From Methylomonas sp. (GTDB lineage: Bacteria; Pseudomonadota; Gammaproteobacteria; Methylococcales; Methylomonadaceae): a DNA stretch of 64,000 nt. A program made the position numbers and the translations under genes. Below are positions 57,262-64,000 of this stretch, piece by piece (the first letter of the stretch is position 1; the number at the start of each line of letters is the position of its first letter). Where the stretch lies: NCBI GenBank assembly GCA_026988155.1, contig JALSLW010000037.1:1-64000 (forward strand), read 5' to 3'. The notes beneath the pieces are model-generated. The model worked only from the letters and a program-made list of their open reading frames with translations, had not been told where the DNA came from and made no database searches.

Positions 57262-57647
57262 CCAAATTCGATAAAACGATCAGCAAGCAATGTAGCCTCC
57301 AATAACTGCCCTAAGCCTGAAATTCTGAAGCCCTCGGCTAAATCCTGATCTAGCTTGCCCTGTCTTTTAGCCTCGTCATCAAATAGCAGACCACGCCTTT
57401 GAGCGGCTGAAATGCAGACCACTAAATCAATCTGCTGCTCTTTAGCCAGTTTAGACCACTTTTTAGTCATTTGCAGTTCATCATCTGGCAGGATTGAATA
57501 TTTCAATGCATGATAAATGCCTTCCTGATAAAAAAACACTCTTAAAACCTGGTGATTCATCTTTAATGCCGCTTTAATAAACTGATATGCGCAATAGCCT
57601 GAGTTTGTGCTATTTGGGCTGGCATTAATCTGTATGGCATATTTCAT
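57258..57647 (-). CDS. tusD: Sulfur-relay protein TusD/DsrE
   Basis: A 129-residue DsrE-type protein. The persulfide-carrying Cys lies in LVVCISAAQRRGLL near residue 78, and the C-terminal GLGQLLEATLLADRFIEFG is typical. It is the sulfur-accepting subunit of the TusBCD complex. It heads the tusD-tusC pair and diverges from bepA with an 85-base gap. Confidence 0.92.
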   Translation of the reverse strand: MKYAIQINASPNSTNSGYCAYQFIKAALKMNHQVLRVFFYQEGIYHALKYSILPDDELQMTKKWSKLAKEQQIDLVVCISAAQRRGLLFDDEAKRQGKLDQDLAEGFRISGLGQLLEATLLADRFIEFG

Positions 57648-57732
57648 TTTTAAATCATCATTAGTTTGTCGTTTTTTATTCTATAATGCAAGTATCTGTT
57701 GAACCAAGCATTTCTTTTCCTGTCTAGCCAAT

Positions 57733-59190
57733 ATGCCATTTACCCCTAAAAAATTTATTCTTGCTCTGGCTCTGTCGTCCTTCTGCGTTCAGCCTCAAGC
57801 CACTGAGATAGAAAAGATACAGTTGCCTGATATGGGGGACTCGACAGGCACGTTAATCTCGCCTGCACAGGAAAAGGAATTAGGCGATGCTTTTTTTCGC
57901 AGTTTGCACAGCAGAGTAAAAATTAGCCAGGATGCCGAAGTGCAGCAATACATTCAGTCAATTGGCAGGCAATTAGCGGCCAATAGCGACACCCCCTCCA
58001 ACCCATTCCATTTTTTTGTAGTATTAGACAAACAAATCAATGCCTTTGCCGGCCCTGGCGGCTATATCGGCATAAATTCAGGCCTGCTAATATTAACCGA
58101 ATCAGAAAGTGAACTGGCATCAGTTATGGCGCACGAAATCGCCCACGTAACACAGCGCCATTTATACCGTGCATTTGAGGCCGCCAGCCGGCTATCTATC
58201 CCTACCGCAGCGGCAACTTTAGCTGCTATATTAATAGGAACTCAATCTCCAGCTTTGGCACAGGCCGCTTTAGTTGCAATACAGGCAGGCAGCATACAGT
58301 TTCAAATTGACTTTACCCGCGATAATGAAAAAGAAGCTGATCGTGAGGGCATGCAGACCTTGGCCAAATCGAATTATGACCCTAGAGCCATGCCAACTTT
58401 CTTTGAACGTTTACAGCAATCCAGTCGCTATTATGGTCAAAATATTCCAGAATTTTTACGAACCCACCCTGTTTCTGTTTCCCGTATTTCTGATACTCGG
58501 GGGCGATCAAATAAATACCCTTATAAACAGTACCCCGATTCGCAAAGCTATCTGCTAACCCAGGCAAAACTTAGAGTGATGACATCTTCTAAACTGAACG
58601 ATGTCCTTAGTCATTTTCGGTCTAAGCTGCACTTGGGCACAGCTAAGCAACAGGCTGTTGCCAGATATGGCATCGCATTGATTCACCTTGAAAACCAAAA
58701 CTATTCAGAAGCGGAAAAACAGTTCCGGCAATTAGCCAGGCAATATCCCGAACAGCCTCAGTATGCCTATGCACTGGCAAAAACAGCATTGCAAGCCCTG
58801 CATTATGATAAGGCGCTGTCGCTATTTAAAACTGCTCTTATTCAATTTCCAACGAATAATGCAATAAAAATAGAATACATCTCTACTTTGCTTAAAGATA
58901 AGAAACCGGCACAGGCCAAAGCCATTTTAGAAACATTGGACTACCAAACAAAAACGCAGCCCCTATATTTTGAATTGCTCGCTCAAGCTTATGCAGACTT
59001 GAAGCAGGAAGCTGAATCGCATCGCTATATAGCTGAATATTATTATGCAATAGGCCAGACCCCCTTTGCCATTTTACAAATCAAATTAGCTAAAAAATCC
59101 AAAGATATAAATTTTTATCTGCAAGCCATTCTTAATGAGCGTTTAGCATTTTTTGTCAATGAAGAAAATGAACGTAAACTGAACCAATAA
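57733..59190 (+). CDS. bepA: Periplasmic M48 metalloprotease BepA
   Basis: A 485-residue exported protease. After a signal peptide (to about residue 23) comes LPDMGDSTGTLISPAQEKELG, the N-terminal pattern of BepA/YfgC. The zinc motif is H134-E-I-A-H138 with the third ligand Glu in DNEKEADREGM near 200. From about residue 300 TPR-like repeats form the C-terminal domain (YSEAEKQFRQLARQYPEQPQ). BepA promotes LptD maturation and degrades stalled outer-membrane proteins on the BAM complex. Confidence 0.94.
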   Translation: MPFTPKKFILALALSSFCVQPQATEIEKIQLPDMGDSTGTLISPAQEKELGDAFFRSLHSRVKISQDAEVQQYIQSIGRQLAANSDTPSNPFHFFVVLDKQINAFAGPGGYIGINSGLLILTESESELASVMAHEIAHVTQRHLYRAFEAASRLSIPTAAATLAAILIGTQSPALAQAALVAIQAGSIQFQIDFTRDNEKEADREGMQTLAKSNYDPRAMPTFFERLQQSSRYYGQNIPEFLRTHPVSVSRISDTRGRSNKYPYKQYPDSQSYLLTQAKLRVMTSSKLNDVLSHFRSKLHLGTAKQQAVARYGIALIHLENQNYSEAEKQFRQLARQYPEQPQYAYALAKTALQALHYDKALSLFKTALIQFPTNNAIKIEYISTLLKDKKPAQAKAILETLDYQTKTQPLYFELLAQAYADLKQEAESHRYIAEYYYAIGQTPFAILQIKLAKKSKDINFYLQAILNERLAFFVNEENERKLNQ

Positions 59191-59367
59191 CAGTTAAACT
59201 GATATTTTATTAGCAAAAAGTCTGCCAGCGCCATAAAAAACAATGCCTAAATTTACCAAAAAAATATAAGCTTTTGTATTTAAAGTTTATTTTAACCTCG
59301 CCTGCTTTTTTTGATCTGAATCAATTTTTTTGATGGACACCACACTTTTTATTGATATAAACTACCC

Positions 59368-59551
59368 CCAGCTTAAAGATGACTTGGCAACAAGTTATCC
59401 TTACGTGGAGGGAAGCGGCCTATAAGGCTAATATAACAACAATAATAATATTAGTAACTGCTTGATAAACTTTGTCTTAGAGACTTAGGCGTATGCAACA
59501 TAATAATAACAATAATAAATAAACGCGAGGCCCGCATCTGCGGGCTTTTTT
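59368..59551 (+). ncRNA. Candidate small RNA with CrcZ-like A-rich Hfq/Crc motifs
   Basis: Between bepA and the convergent hydantoinase gene a plus-strand transcript is suggested by a promoter-like pair (TGGACA 59334-59339 and TATAAA 59356-59361, 16-base spacer) and a strong terminator at 59530-59551. It has no ORF. Two A-rich repeats, AACAACAATAATAATA (59435-59450) and AACATAATAATAACAATAAT (59497-59516), match the AAnAAnAA motif that Hfq/Crc bind in Pseudomonas CrcZ and CrcY. A small hairpin GCC-TATAA-GGC lies near the 5' part. The 5' end is an estimate. Confidence 0.5.
59530..59551 (+). terminator. Rho-independent terminator of the candidate sRNA
   Basis: GCCCGCA-TC-TGCGGGC followed by TTTTTT. 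The T tract is on the plus strand only, so it does not serve the hydantoinase gene on the minus strand, and it is 340 bases past the bepA stop. Confidence 0.88.
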
Positions 59552-59575
59552 ATGCCTGCTGATTAACCTAGAAAG

Positions 59576-62500
59576 TCATCCATAGCCCCCACCTGCCGGC
59601 GTTTTAATTTCCAGGGAATCACCCTGCAACACATTAACTTGTGCGCAGCCTTCCAGTTTAACTGCTTCGCCGTGATAGCGAATAAGCTGATTTTCACCCA
59701 TTGCACCTGCACAGCCGCCATGCAAACCAAAAGGCGGTTTAACTCGATGGCTGGAAAGTATACTGACAGTCATTGGGGTAAAGAATTTAATCTTTCTGAT
59801 CACACCATTGCCACCATGAAACTTACCTCCACCACCGCTATTTTGACGAATAGAAAATTCTTCCAATAAAACAGGAAAGCGCCACTCTAAAACTTCAGGA
59901 TCAGTAATGCGCGAATTGGTCATATGAGTATGCACGGCATCGCAACCGTTAAAATCAGCACCCGCACCGGCACCACCGCATATGGTTTCATAATATTGAT
60001 ACTCATCATTGCCGAAGGTCAGATTATTCATCGTTCCCTGAGAACCCGCCAAAACACCTAATGCGCCATATAAAGCATCGACAATATACTGCGAGGTTTC
60101 GACATTGCCTGCAACAACCGCTGCAGGATATTTTGGATTTAGCATAGACCCATCCGGAATGATAACTTTCAGAGGCTGTAAGCAACCGGCATTCAAAGGG
60201 ATATCATCATTAACCAATGTTCTAAACACATAAAGTACCGCAGCTTTACACACAGCGGCCGGTGCATTGAAATTATTATCCAGCTGTGGACTGGTACCCG
60301 TAAAATCAACAGTCGCGCTTTGCAGTTCAGAATGGATAGTTATTTTAACGGCAATTTTTGCATCATTATCTAAGATATACTCAAAGTATCCGCCTGATAA
60401 AGTGGACAGCAACCTACGTATAGATTCGGCGGCGTTATTTTGTACATGCTGCATATAGCTTTGTACAGTAGCTAACGAATACTGCTCGATCATTTTTTTC
60501 AGCTCTGATATGCCTTTGTTATTGGCTGCGATTTGTGCCTGTAAATCCGCAATATTTTGTTCAATATTTCGTGCTGGGTGCTCAGAAGATTGCAGCCATT
60601 CACATACCGCCTGTTCTTGAAAAACATCATCCAGCACAATTCTCAAGCCCGCACTTAATAGACCTTCTTCACTGATATGCCGGCTATATGCGGGCATTGA
60701 AGCTGCGGTAATGCCACCTATATCCGCGTGATGACCCCGTGAAGCAACATAAAACAGACATTTATTGTCTTCCGAAAAAACAGCACTCACAACCGTTATA
60801 TCTGGCAAATGTGTACCGCCTTGATAGGGCGAATTTAGTAAATAGACTTCACCCTGCCTGATGGTTTCAGCCTTTAATAAAGCCTTTACAGCCTCCCCCA
60901 TTGAACCTAAATGCACAGGAATATGCGGCGCATTCGCAATTAACTCACCTTGCTGATCGAATAGGGCACAGGAAAAGTCCAGCCGTTCTTTTATATTGAC
61001 CGAATAGGCAGTCTTTTGCAGTACAAAACCCATTTGTTCCGCAATCGACATAAAAAGTTTATTGAAAATTTCCAGCATAACTGGGTCGACCTTTGTCCCA
61101 ATTGCATTTTCCTGTGTTAATGGCTTAATGCGAGTGAGAATTAAATCTTGTTCTGGGTTCACGTCTGCCTGCCATTCAGGCTCAATAATAATTGTTGAGG
61201 TAGGTTCAATAATAATTGCTGCGCCACGGATGATTTGTCCGCTCGCTAAATCTGATCGCTGGTAAATCGGAGTGCTGTGAAAACAGCCATTACTGAACAT
61301 CGGCAGATTTTTTAAAGGTACCCCATATTGCAAAGGACTTTCTGGCATTACCGGTTCAGCACTATGATTTTTTGCAATTACCTCAACCAATAAAGATTCG
61401 ACAATTAAAGCTGTATCGCGACATCTAAAACCAAACTGCAGTTGATACAGGCTTTCAAACTCCGTGAGCATAGATTCTTTATCCGCATATAAAACGGCTA
61501 ACGCAGTATCGGTGCCCAAATAACGGCAATATACTCTGCAAATAAAACTGATAGACTGTGAATCTTCAGCCTGCTGGCAAATTTCTGTTTCCGCCTGCTT
61601 TTTTAACGCAGCGAAACTTTCAGCTAAGCTTTCCGCTGTCACATCTCCCCAAAGCTGTTCCAGAACTTTATCTTTTAATAGACGGAAATCAGCCAAACCC
61701 ATGCCATAAGCAGATAAGACACCCGCAAACGGATGTATCATTATTGTGTGCATACCCAGTCTATCTGCCACTTTACAGGCATGCTGCCCGCCAGCCGCCC
61801 CATAGCAGCAAAGCGTATATTCTGAGACGTTATAGCCTTTCTGTACTGAAATCCTTTTAATTGCCGTCACCATGTTTTCAACTGCAATCGTTAAAAAACC
61901 TTCTGCAACCTGTTCAAGGCTAGGCTGGCTATCTGTCTGCTGTTTTATCTCATCGGCAAGCTCTTTGAACAGCTGTTTAACGCAGTCACGGTCTAAAGAT
62001 AAATCTCCGTTTTCACCAAACACTTTAGGGAATAACGGCAGTTTTCCCAACATAAGATTAGCATCGGTAACTGTTAAACGGCCACCACGCCGATAAGCCG
62101 CCGGGCCAGGATTTGCACCTGCCGATTCAGGCCCAACCCGATAGCGGCTGCCATCAAAAAATAGCAGTGAACCGCCGCCTGCTGCCACCGTATGAATATT
62201 CATCATCGGGACGCGCATTCGCACTCCGGCTACTTCAGTTTCAAAACTGCGTTCTAATTCACCGCAATAATGAGCAACATCTGTAGATGTTCCGCCCATA
62301 TCAAAGGCGATAATCTTACCAAAACCAGCCCGCTCAGCTGTTGCTATTGCTCCGACAATGCCGCCTGCCGGTCCTGATAGAATACTGTCTTTGCCTTGAA
62401 AACTATAGGCATCAGCCAATCCGCCATTCGATTGCATAAACATTAAACGTGGCAGTTTTTTAGAAGCCAACCCTTCTGAGACCTGTAAGACATACCGTCG

Positions 62501-63166
62501 CAACAGCGGCGACAAATAGGCATCAACCACAGTGGTATCACCCCGGCTGACGATTTTCATAAAAGGACTCACCTGATGTGAAACTGAAATCTGTTCAAAA
62601 CCGATTTTATTTGCCAATTCAGCCAACTTCAACTCATGTCTGGGATACCGCCAGGCATGCATCAATACAATAGCAATGGCACGAAAGCCCTTGTCATAAA
62701 GTCTCTGCAATGAAACCCGAGCCTGCTGAATATTTAAAGGAGTAAGAATTTTCCCGTTTACATTGACTCGTTCTTGAATTTCCTGCACTTCCTTATAAAG
62801 CAATTCAGGCGGCCGAATATTTAAGGCAAAAATGTCGGGGCGATTCTGATAGCCAATTTTCAGACAGTCTTTAAACCCTGTGGTGATCAATAGTGCCACA
62901 GGCTCTCCCTTGCGTTCTAACAGTGCATTAGTTCCAACCGTTGTTCCCATTTTAACGGCCGATATTTTTTCGCCATCAAGCTCACCCCCAAGCATTGTTC
63001 GCATCGCTTCCAGCGCAGCATCCTGGTACTGTTCCGGATTTTCAGAGAGCAGTTTGCAGCTAATCAGCCGCCCGTCCGGTCTACAGGCAACAACATCAGT
63101 AAATGTACCACCTCTATCAACCCAAAATTGCCAGCGCCTATCAGAATCATTCATTTTATTAACCAT
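59576..63166 (-). CDS. Fused hydantoinase/oxoprolinase (HyuA-HyuB)
   Basis: A 1196-residue protein with both halves of the ATP-dependent hydantoinase/5-oxoprolinase family. The HyuA half (1 to about 680) starts WVDRGGTFTDVVA and has IIAFDMGGTSTDVAHY with the ATPase site and AGGGSLLFF. The HyuB half (about 695-1196) has FSCALFDQQGELIANAPHIP-type sequence split from HLGSMGEAVKALL, plus GGAGAGADFNGCDAVHTHM and the terminal GGGGKFHGGNGVIRK. Full-length fused forms resemble eukaryotic 5-oxoprolinase, which opens 5-oxoproline to glutamate; that is the best guess. The start may be the Met at codon 5. Confidence 0.9.
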   Translation of the reverse strand: MVNKMNDSDRRWQFWVDRGGTFTDVVACRPDGRLISCKLLSENPEQYQDAALEAMRTMLGGELDGEKISAVKMGTTVGTNALLERKGEPVALLITTGFKDCLKIGYQNRPDIFALNIRPPELLYKEVQEIQERVNVNGKILTPLNIQQARVSLQRLYDKGFRAIAIVLMHAWRYPRHELKLAELANKIGFEQISVSHQVSPFMKIVSRGDTTVVDAYLSPLLRRYVLQVSEGLASKKLPRLMFMQSNGGLADAYSFQGKDSILSGPAGGIVGAIATAERAGFGKIIAFDMGGTSTDVAHYCGELERSFETEVAGVRMRVPMMNIHTVAAGGGSLLFFDGSRYRVGPESAGANPGPAAYRRGGRLTVTDANLMLGKLPLFPKVFGENGDLSLDRDCVKQLFKELADEIKQQTDSQPSLEQVAEGFLTIAVENMVTAIKRISVQKGYNVSEYTLCCYGAAGGQHACKVADRLGMHTIMIHPFAGVLSAYGMGLADFRLLKDKVLEQLWGDVTAESLAESFAALKKQAETEICQQAEDSQSISFICRVYCRYLGTDTALAVLYADKESMLTEFESLYQLQFGFRCRDTALIVESLLVEVIAKNHSAEPVMPESPLQYGVPLKNLPMFSNGCFHSTPIYQRSDLASGQIIRGAAIIIEPTSTIIIEPEWQADVNPEQDLILTRIKPLTQENAIGTKVDPVMLEIFNKLFMSIAEQMGFVLQKTAYSVNIKERLDFSCALFDQQGELIANAPHIPVHLGSMGEAVKALLKAETIRQGEVYLLNSPYQGGTHLPDITVVSAVFSEDNKCLFYVASRGHHADIGGITAASMPAYSRHISEEGLLSAGLRIVLDDVFQEQAVCEWLQSSEHPARNIEQNIADLQAQIAANNKGISELKKMIEQYSLATVQSYMQHVQNNAAESIRRLLSTLSGGYFEYILDNDAKIAVKITIHSELQSATVDFTGTSPQLDNNFNAPAAVCKAAVLYVFRTLVNDDIPLNAGCLQPLKVIIPDGSMLNPKYPAAVVAGNVETSQYIVDALYGALGVLAGSQGTMNNLTFGNDEYQYYETICGGAGAGADFNGCDAVHTHMTNSRITDPEVLEWRFPVLLEEFSIRQNSGGGGKFHGGNGVIRKIKFFTPMTVSILSSHRVKPPFGLHGGCAGAMGENQLIRYHGEAVKLEGCAQVNVLQGDSLEIKTPAGGGYG

Positions 63167-63202
63167 AACCTACGCAACTACTGCCAAAGGACTTAAGGTG
63201 GT

Positions 63203-63233
63203 CAAAAAGACTAGCAAGATTGGGTGATTATCT
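63203..63233. repeat. Partial copy of the 40.8-kb MITE-like element
   Basis: AAAAAGACTAGCAAGATTGG followed by GTGATTATCTA aligns with the right end of the element at 40842-41003 (AAAAAGACAAGCAAGATTGG then TGGGTTATTTA). Only this end is present here. Confidence 0.55.
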
Positions 63234-63248
63234 ATTTCTGCCCCCCTC

Positions 63249-63413
63249 TTACTCGATTTTTTTACTTTTATACACTTCATCGACGACTCTTTTAAACCAA
63301 AGAGGCCGAAAAATAGCGGCAAACAGGCAAAGCAAAGTGGTAGTTGGAAATGGCAAAAAACTGGCGACACTCATTAATAAGAGAAATAAAATAGTATAAA
63401 TACGTGTTTTCAT
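63249..63413 (-). CDS. 54-residue membrane protein
   Basis: A short frame encodes MKTRIYTILFLLLMSVASFL, then about 20 further hydrophobic residues (TTTLLCLFAAIFRPLWF) and a charged end KRVVDEVYKSKKIE. Two membrane segments and a basic, amphipathic C-terminus of the FRP-x-WF-K-x-x-V type look like a genuine small conserved protein rather than chance. A longer frame in another phase on the same strand (63170-63370) has no such structure. Function unknown. Confidence 0.6.
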   Translation of the reverse strand: MKTRIYTILFLLLMSVASFLPFPTTTLLCLFAAIFRPLWFKRVVDEVYKSKKIE

Positions 63414-63489
63414 AAATTGGCTATGCTTGTGTCATTAAATTTCAAAATGCTAGCCTACACTCAAACCTGACTAACAACAAGGTAAAAAA

Positions 63490-63609
63490 ATGAACGCGGC
63501 TATGGAAAGCATAGGCCTGTCGTCACTCAAGCTTGAGAAAATAAACAAGCTAGTTAACTCGCCTAAATTGCTACAACTCATTTTGTCCAATTGCGATTTC
63601 GCACTGTAA
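63490..63609 (+). CDS. Short ORF with good ribosome-binding site, possibly a gene remnant
   Basis: A 39-codon frame (MNAAMESIGLSSLKLEKINK, ending ILSNCDFAL) is preceded by AAGGTAAAAAA directly before the ATG. It could be a genuine small protein or the 5' end of a truncated gene. I do not recognise it. Confidence 0.35.
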   Translation: MNAAMESIGLSSLKLEKINKLVNSPKLLQLILSNCDFAL

Positions 63610-63635
63610 ACCTGTGATCATAAAAAAATTAGTTG

Positions 63636-63694
63636 ACAGCTAAGTTCAGCTGTAATTTGCCAAACAAGTTTTTTGTTTCACACGTTTTGTGAAA
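63636..63694. promoter_or_regulatory. Two palindromes upstream of the TehA/SLAC1 gene
   Basis: ACAGCT-AAGTTC-AGCTGT (63636-63653) is a perfect interrupted palindrome, and TTTCACA-CGTTT-TGTGAAA (63676-63694) is a second. They could be regulator sites for the downstream gene. Against this, both share sequence with the repeat region near 1055-1170 (inverted), so they may be part of a dispersed repeat. Confidence 0.35.
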
Positions 63695-63784
63695 AATCCG
63701 TGTTCATGCTGATTTATTTGAGATGATAGGTCAGTTATATTTCAATCTGACCCAAATAGCCATGCAACCCAGAGGAAGATTACT

Positions 63785-64000
63785 ATGCAAGAAAACTCAA
63801 AGCTAAAGAATTTCCCTGTCTCGTTTTTTTCCGTCGTGATGGGCCTGGCTGGACTGACTATTGCCTGGGATAAATCTCTTGCTATGCTAGGATTCAGCAT
63901 GCCAGTTAATTATTTGTTGGCGACCGTTACCGGCTTTATTTTCCTTATCCTTGCCGGTGCCTATCTAACAAAAATCATACAGTACCGAAGTGCTGTGATT
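63785..64000 (+). CDS. TehA/SLAC1-family channel or transporter (5' part only)
   Basis: The first 72 codons of a membrane protein cut by the window end. LKNFPVSFFSVVMGLAGLTI followed by AWDK is the characteristic start of the TDT/TehA/SLAC1 family, and a second helix (YLLATVTGFIFLILAGAYLT) follows. A strong ribosome-binding site (GAGGAAG) precedes the ATG. Relatives move anions, tellurite or dicarboxylates. Confidence 0.85.
   Translation, partial: MQENSKLKNFPVSFFSVVMGLAGLTIAWDKSLAMLGFSMPVNYLLATVTGFIFLILAGAYLTKIIQYRSAVI

Noticed and set aside
63170-63370. A 66-codon frame on the minus strand
   Set aside because: It is out of phase with the more convincing 54-residue membrane-protein gene at 63249-63413 and crosses the partial MITE copy.
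1-64000. CRISPR array, prophage or integrative element
   Set aside because: No regularly spaced repeats, integrase, phage structural genes or attachment-site duplications at the tRNA genes were seen.

Overview
This window is a stretch of chromosome from a moderately low-GC gammaproteobacterium, most likely a methylotroph or methanotroph of the Methylococcales type. Three things point there: the gammaproteobacterial block recA-recX-alaS-lysC-csrA followed by tRNA genes; a periplasmic SRPBCC protein closely resembling the methanol-dehydrogenase accessory protein MxaD, next to a YVTN beta-propeller of the kind found with PQQ enzymes; and two PEP-CTERM surface proteins. The species assignment is inference. 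Nearly all of the window is ordinary chromosomal coding sequence; no phage or intact insertion sequence is visible, but several palindromic MITE-like and REP-like repeats are scattered between genes.

Layout. 1-2 kb: a DUF4124 protein, a repeat-rich gap, then three tRNA genes (Asn, Arg, Ser) on the minus strand ending in a strong terminator. 2-7.7 kb: csrA, lysC, alaS, recX, recA, all minus. 8-10.6 kb: a Porin_5-type porin with a Pho-box-like promoter, a phosphoesterase, a GIY-YIG protein and a small membrane protein. 10.7-13.4 kb: an arsenic operon arsR-arsI-arsC-acr3. 13.5-18.8 kb: a PEP-CTERM spondin-like protein divergent from an OmpR/histidine kinase pair, a secreted MsrA-MsrB fusion, ppnP and a NYN nuclease. 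19-23.3 kb: sbcDC.

23.4-35.4 kb: a large chemotaxis operon on the minus strand, cheY-cheA-cheW-mcp-cheW-parA-STAS-cheR-cheD-cheB-mcp-STAS. The operon has no separate cheZ, but its second receptor carries a CheZ-like DxxxQ motif and shares a C-terminal D-[VI]-E-L-F tail with CheD; the first receptor ends in a CheR-docking-type pentapeptide. 35.6-50 kb: a small basic protein, the YVTN/MxaD-like pair, two c-di-GMP proteins (one with a degenerate EAL domain), fructosamine-kinase-like and EamA proteins, a two-CNBD patatin, and an MMPL/RND exporter with its LolA-like partner, preceded by a small broken gene.

50.5-56.5 kb: a ThiF/E1-like enzyme behind a Cys-rich membrane protein, then a TPR protein, a PEP-CTERM protein and a nitroreductase-fold protein; I do not recognise this grouping as a described pathway. 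56.9-59.2 kb: tusD-tusC without tusB, then the periplasmic protease BepA. 59.2-59.6 kb holds a probable small RNA with two A-rich repeats of the Hfq/Crc (CrcZ-like) kind and its own terminator. 59.6-64 kb: a fused hydantoinase/oxoprolinase, a 54-residue membrane protein, a short ORF, and the start of a TehA/SLAC1-family channel cut by the window edge.
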